From NCBI RefSeq assembly GCF_004364325.1, contig NZ_SOCP01000020.1, forward strand, positions 148,726-212,725: DNA of 64,000 nt, written 5' to 3'. Of this stretch, positions 61,499 through 64,000 are shown piece after piece. Source of the DNA: Actinophytocola oryzae. Lineage in GTDB: Bacteria > Actinomycetota > Actinomycetes > Mycobacteriales > Pseudonocardiaceae. Under the pieces are notes generated by a model. That model did not search any database. It was not told the origin of the DNA and saw nothing but the letters and a program-made list of their open reading frames with translations. Every line of letters begins with the position of its first letter. The first letter of the stretch is position 1. The position numbers and the translations under genes are program-made.

Positions 61499-62746
61499 TT
61501 ATCGGCCGCCCTCGCCGATCACGTTCGGCGGCAGCTGGTGCTCCTCGTCGAGGATGGACACCGACTCGGTGACCTCCGCGGACTCCCGCAGGTCGAACCG
61601 CCGCTTCGGGGCCTGGCCCGGCACCGGCTCCTCGGTGTCGCCGAACCACTGGCTCGACCCGATGGCGTCCATGCCGAACCGGCGCATGGCCATCTTCTCC
61701 TGGCCACCCAGCGGCGCACCGGTCGCCGGTGCCATCGGGGCACCCGCGCCAGGATGCGTGCCAGCCGCCGCCTGGCTCGCCGCGGCCGCCTGCTGGGCCT
61801 GCTGCAGCTCGTGCGTCGGCAGGGCACCGGTCGACTTCGGGGCGCCCGGCACACCGCTGCCGGAGCCGCCGCCACCGCCGCCGGGGTTGGCGCCGACGAC
61901 GTTGCCGCGCCGGGGCACGCTCTCCTGCGGACGGCCGGTAGTGCCGGGGCCCGGGCTCAGGAACGGGTCGGCCGACGCGCCGGACATCCGGCCAGGGCCG
62001 GGCAGCGACCGCCGTCGGGGGCCGTCCTGCCACGGCGCACTGGAGCCGTGGGTGCCGGAGCCACCGCGACCGCCGCGGTTGTCCCTGCGGTCGTCGTGCC
62101 GGTCGTCGTGGCGACCGCCGCCGAACAGGCCGGACACCGCGGTCAGGCCGAGGCCGAGCAGTCCACCGCCACGCCCCTGGTGCAGGTCCGTGTTCGGCAG
62201 CAGCGACGGCGGCCGGTCGAACGTGGCGAGCGCACCGGTCGTCGCGTTGGTGTTCGTCTCGTACGCGGTCATCACCTCGACCGCGCGCTCCTCCGCCGAC
62301 GACGCGGCTGCCTCGGCGGCCTCCGCGTCGGTCTGCGCCTGGAGGACCTGGACGGCTGGGGCGACGGTGGGGTCGGGCTGCGTGGCGGGCACGTCCTCCG
62401 GCTGCGGCATCTCCGCGCGTGCCTGCGCGATGTGGTTGGCCTGCTCCTCGACGGACACACGCATGGCGCCCGCGCTCGTGCCGGTCGCGCTCGCCCACGT
62501 GACGGTGGTCGAGAGCCGGTCGTAGGCGGCGCCGGCGGCCGGGCCGGTCCAGCCGCCGCCGGTGAGGTCCAGTGCCTTCTGCAGGTCCTGGCCGATCTCG
62601 GTGAGCGTGGCCGACACCTCGGCCCAGCGACGCGACGGCTCTGCGGACGCGGCGGCGCCAGGGCCGTCGTGCAGCATCGCGTACAGGTCCTTGTGCGAGT
62701 AGCCGCGCCAGCGGGTGCCGTCGGTGGGCGGTGCGGGGTTGTTCAT
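61499..62746 (-). CDS. PPE-like ESX substrate
   Basis: 415 aa. The first ~185 residues form a helical PPE/WXG-like domain with WTGPAAGAAYDRLST (the WxG turn). The C-terminal part is disordered, rich in Gly, Asp, Arg, Pro and Ala, with a HDDRHDDRRDNRG stretch and a GGGGGGSGSG linker. Ends with a conserved-looking acidic segment (TESVSILDEEHQLPPNVIGE). GAGAGGGG before ATG 62746 supports the start. It is 7 nt from espG-like and 11 nt from the PE-like gene. Confidence 0.78.
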   Translation of the reverse strand: MNNPAPPTDGTRWRGYSHKDLYAMLHDGPGAAASAEPSRRWAEVSATLTEIGQDLQKALDLTGGGWTGPAAGAAYDRLSTTVTWASATGTSAGAMRVSVEEQANHIAQARAEMPQPEDVPATQPDPTVAPAVQVLQAQTDAEAAEAAASSAEERAVEVMTAYETNTNATTGALATFDRPPSLLPNTDLHQGRGGGLLGLGLTAVSGLFGGGRHDDRHDDRRDNRGGRGGSGTHGSSAPWQDGPRRRSLPGPGRMSGASADPFLSPGPGTTGRPQESVPRRGNVVGANPGGGGGGSGSGVPGAPKSTGALPTHELQQAQQAAAASQAAAGTHPGAGAPMAPATGAPLGGQEKMAMRRFGMDAIGSSQWFGDTEEPVPGQAPKRRFDLRESAEVTESVSILDEEHQLPPNVIGEGGR

Positions 62747-62757
62747 CGGAGCCCCTC

Positions 62758-63114
62758 TCAGCCCTCACCGGTGGTGCCGGCACCGGTCACGTTTTCCTCG
62801 TCCGTCTTCGCGTACTGCGCGGCGGTCGCGTCGAGGTTCTGCACGGCGGCGTCCAGCTGGTCGCGGTAGGAACGCAGCATGTCGACGGCCGCCTCGGCGT
62901 CGGAGTCGAGCGCGCGGTCGTTGAAGATCCGCGTGGCGCCCAGGCTCACCGGGTCCTTGGCCCACGACGAGACACGCAGCTCCTTGTCGGCGAGCTCCAG
63001 CTGTCGGTCCACCCTGGCGAGCGCGTCGGCGAACGCACCCCGTAGGTTCGGCACGGCGTCCGGGTCGACGCGCAGGATGTCGTTCTGCCCGCCGCCCCCG
63101 TGGTTCCCCGCCAC
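62758..63114 (-). CDS. PE-like/WXG-type small ESX protein
   Basis: 118 aa from GTG 63114. Two amphipathic helices around DKELRVSSWAKDPVSLGATRIFNDRALDSDAEAAV; the W-containing turn is not a strict WxG. It lies immediately before the PPE-like gene in the same operon, the position of a PE or Esx partner. A Gly-rich N-terminal leader (AGNHGGGGQ) and an acidic tail are seen. Confidence 0.68.
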   Translation of the reverse strand: MAGNHGGGGQNDILRVDPDAVPNLRGAFADALARVDRQLELADKELRVSSWAKDPVSLGATRIFNDRALDSDAEAAVDMLRSYRDQLDAAVQNLDATAAQYAKTDEENVTGAGTTGEG

Positions 63115-63251
63115 TTAGCCACCCTCTCGACCGGTTTCCTGTGGTCGATCAACCATAGCCAATCTCGATGATCGGATTCGATGGTTCACGGGGATTTCGT
63201 GAGATCTTTTGCAGGATTGTTCCGGTTGGCTCACGCCGTTAGTCGGGTCGG

Positions 63252-63698
63252 CTAGCCACGCTCGTGCCCCATGCCACGGGGACGGCCCCTGCCGCGCCCG
63301 TCCCACCGGTTGCCGGGGCCCCTGCGGTGGTTCATGAAGATGAAGACGAACAGGAACGGCAGGAAGAACGGGATCTTCAGCAGGATGAGGACGGCGGCCA
63401 CGAGCAGCAGCACGGCGACCGGGGCCGCGACGGGCACGAACTTCTCGACGAAGGTCCGTTCCCGGCGCGCGGGCGCACTGCCCTGCGACGGCTGGCCGAA
63501 CGTCGGCTTGGGCTCCGGCAGGTCGCCGAACAGGGCCAGTAGCTCACCACGGGTCTTGGCCGTGGCGACCATCGCGGACCGTTCGCCGTACTCGTCGATG
63601 TCCAGCCGGCCGGCACTCATGTGCTCACCGAGCTTGCCGAGGGCGTCCTCGCGCTCGGAGTCACTGATCCGGATTTCCGACGGCTGGTACTGGCTCAC
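63252..63698 (-). CDS. DUF1707 membrane protein
   Basis: 148 aa from GTG 63698, set by TACGAT 6 nt upstream. A DUF1707 domain (SEIRISDSEREDALGKLGEHMSAGRLDIDEYGERS, residues ~6-57) is followed by a basic patch and a hydrophobic region (about 84-120) that can form two helices, then a basic Gly/Arg-rich tail (RGPGNRWDGRGRGRPRG). Shares the DUF1707 domain with the 36301-36957 protein. Function unknown. Confidence 0.78.
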   Translation of the reverse strand: MSQYQPSEIRISDSEREDALGKLGEHMSAGRLDIDEYGERSAMVATAKTRGELLALFGDLPEPKPTFGQPSQGSAPARRERTFVEKFVPVAAPVAVLLLVAAVLILLKIPFFLPFLFVFIFMNHRRGPGNRWDGRGRGRPRGMGHERG

Positions 63699-63704
63699 CC
63701 TTCG

Positions 63705-63710
63705 ATCGTA
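63705..63710 (-). promoter_or_regulatory. -10 box, leaderless start of the DUF1707 membrane protein
   Basis: TACGAT on the minus strand, 6 nt before GTG 63698, with no ribosome binding site. Confidence 0.5.
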
Positions 63711-63745
63711 CGTCCGTAACCGCGTAATCAGCCGTGACTGTGACA

Positions 63746-64000
63746 TTGGCTCGCTCCGCTCGCGGGTGAGCGGGCCTTTACCCGGCGTCTTCCCTCCTGC
63801 GCGCGGAAGTCCCTGGGCTCGCTTCGCTCGCGCAGGAACTTCCGTGCTCGTCAGTCCAGACGCCGGCGGCCCGCTCACGGTGTTGGTTTGGCTCGCTCCG
63901 CTCGCGGGTGAGCGGGCCTTTACCCGGCGTCTTCCCTCCTGCGCGCGGAAGTCCCTGGGCTCGCTTCGCTCGCGCAGGAACTTCCGTGCTCGTCAGTCCA
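63746..64000. repeat. 142-bp tandem duplication of the structured dispersed repeat (copies 2 and 3)
   Basis: A unit beginning TTGGCTCGCTCCGCTCGCGG starts at 63746 and 63888 (period 142 bp); the second is cut by the window edge. Each full unit pairs GAGCGGGCC (63768-63776) with GGCCCGCTC (63868-63876) and CCGGCGTC (63782-63789) with GACGCCGG (63859-63866), leaving an inner ~70 nt with alternative short stems. Related to 40391-40520. The gap 63699-64000 holds this repeat and the promoter of the DUF1707 gene. Confidence 0.88.

Overview
The window is a stretch of a high-GC actinobacterial chromosome. Nearly every gene has G or C at the third codon position, GTG starts are common, and many genes seem to be read from leaderless transcripts (a TAnnnT -10 box 6-8 nt before the start codon). 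The gene set (EspG/PPE-like and WXG-like ESX proteins, DUF1707 proteins, cobalamin-dependent methylmalonyl-CoA mutase, the upp/add/deoA/cdd/PNP/pmm/lpdA neighbourhood also known from Mycobacterium tuberculosis) fits an order such as Pseudonocardiales. That placement is inference from gene content, not from a marker gene. I saw no rRNA, tRNA, CRISPR array, prophage or insertion sequence.

Layout. 1-6223: the 3' part of an Ebo-type metabolite operon (UbiA-like EboC end, a TIM-barrel/EboA fusion, TatD-like EboB, EboE, EboF-like phosphatase, and one further sugar-phosphate-isomerase-like gene), closed by a hairpin terminator. 6224-6959: non-coding, with ~70-bp tandem repeats. 6960-9351: a Tat-exported TIM-barrel protein and xylulokinase. 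9433-11948: a small membrane protein, a coiled-coil protein built from 189-bp repeats, and a saccharopine-dehydrogenase-like reductase. 12066-14391: two membrane-protein genes broken by several frameshifts. 14568-21381: a nucleoside operon (BMP-type lipoprotein, ABC ATPase, two permeases, cytidine deaminase, thymidine phosphorylase). 21378-30761: an M20 amidohydrolase, the mutA-mutB-meaB operon, and a Ser/Thr kinase. 30792-40386: more nucleoside and pentose salvage (PNP, phospho-sugar mutase, upp, deoC, two aldehyde dehydrogenases) mixed with a MerR regulator, a Fic/ribbon-helix-helix pair, a methyltransferase and a DUF1707 protein. 40588-43112: a small ESX-like cluster with an NlpC/P60 hydrolase. 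43193-47943: an acidic protein, adenosine deaminase, a coiled-coil protein and an ArsR-VOC operon. 48013-52206: glycerol metabolism (glpD, glpF, glpK). 52696-57038: a MacAB-like efflux operon with two HlyD-type adaptors. 57139-63698: a membrane P-loop kinase, GGCT-like protein, LpdA-like flavoprotein, EspG-PPE-PE-like ESX trio and a DUF1707 membrane protein.

How the genes fit together. The nucleoside genes cover uptake, deamination (cdd, add), phosphorolysis (deoA, PNP), base salvage (upp), pentose-phosphate isomerisation (the phospho-sugar mutase, probably) and deoxyribose-5-phosphate cleavage (deoC) followed by aldehyde oxidation. glpF/glpK/glpD take glycerol to dihydroxyacetone phosphate, and mutAB/meaB handle propionyl-CoA-derived methylmalonyl-CoA. 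Regulation is visible at several places: an ArsR operator between -35 and -10, a MerR-type promoter with a 19-bp spacer, a palindrome over the antitoxin -10 box, and a divergent pair whose -10 boxes overlap.

The less ordinary signals are the EboA fusion, a dispersed structured repeat with a compensatory base change (40391-40520 and 63746-64000), a long inverted repeat whose loop holds two DnaA-box-like sites (52207-52373), a Fic-like protein lacking its catalytic histidine, and a membrane-anchored P-loop kinase with an unusual middle domain.
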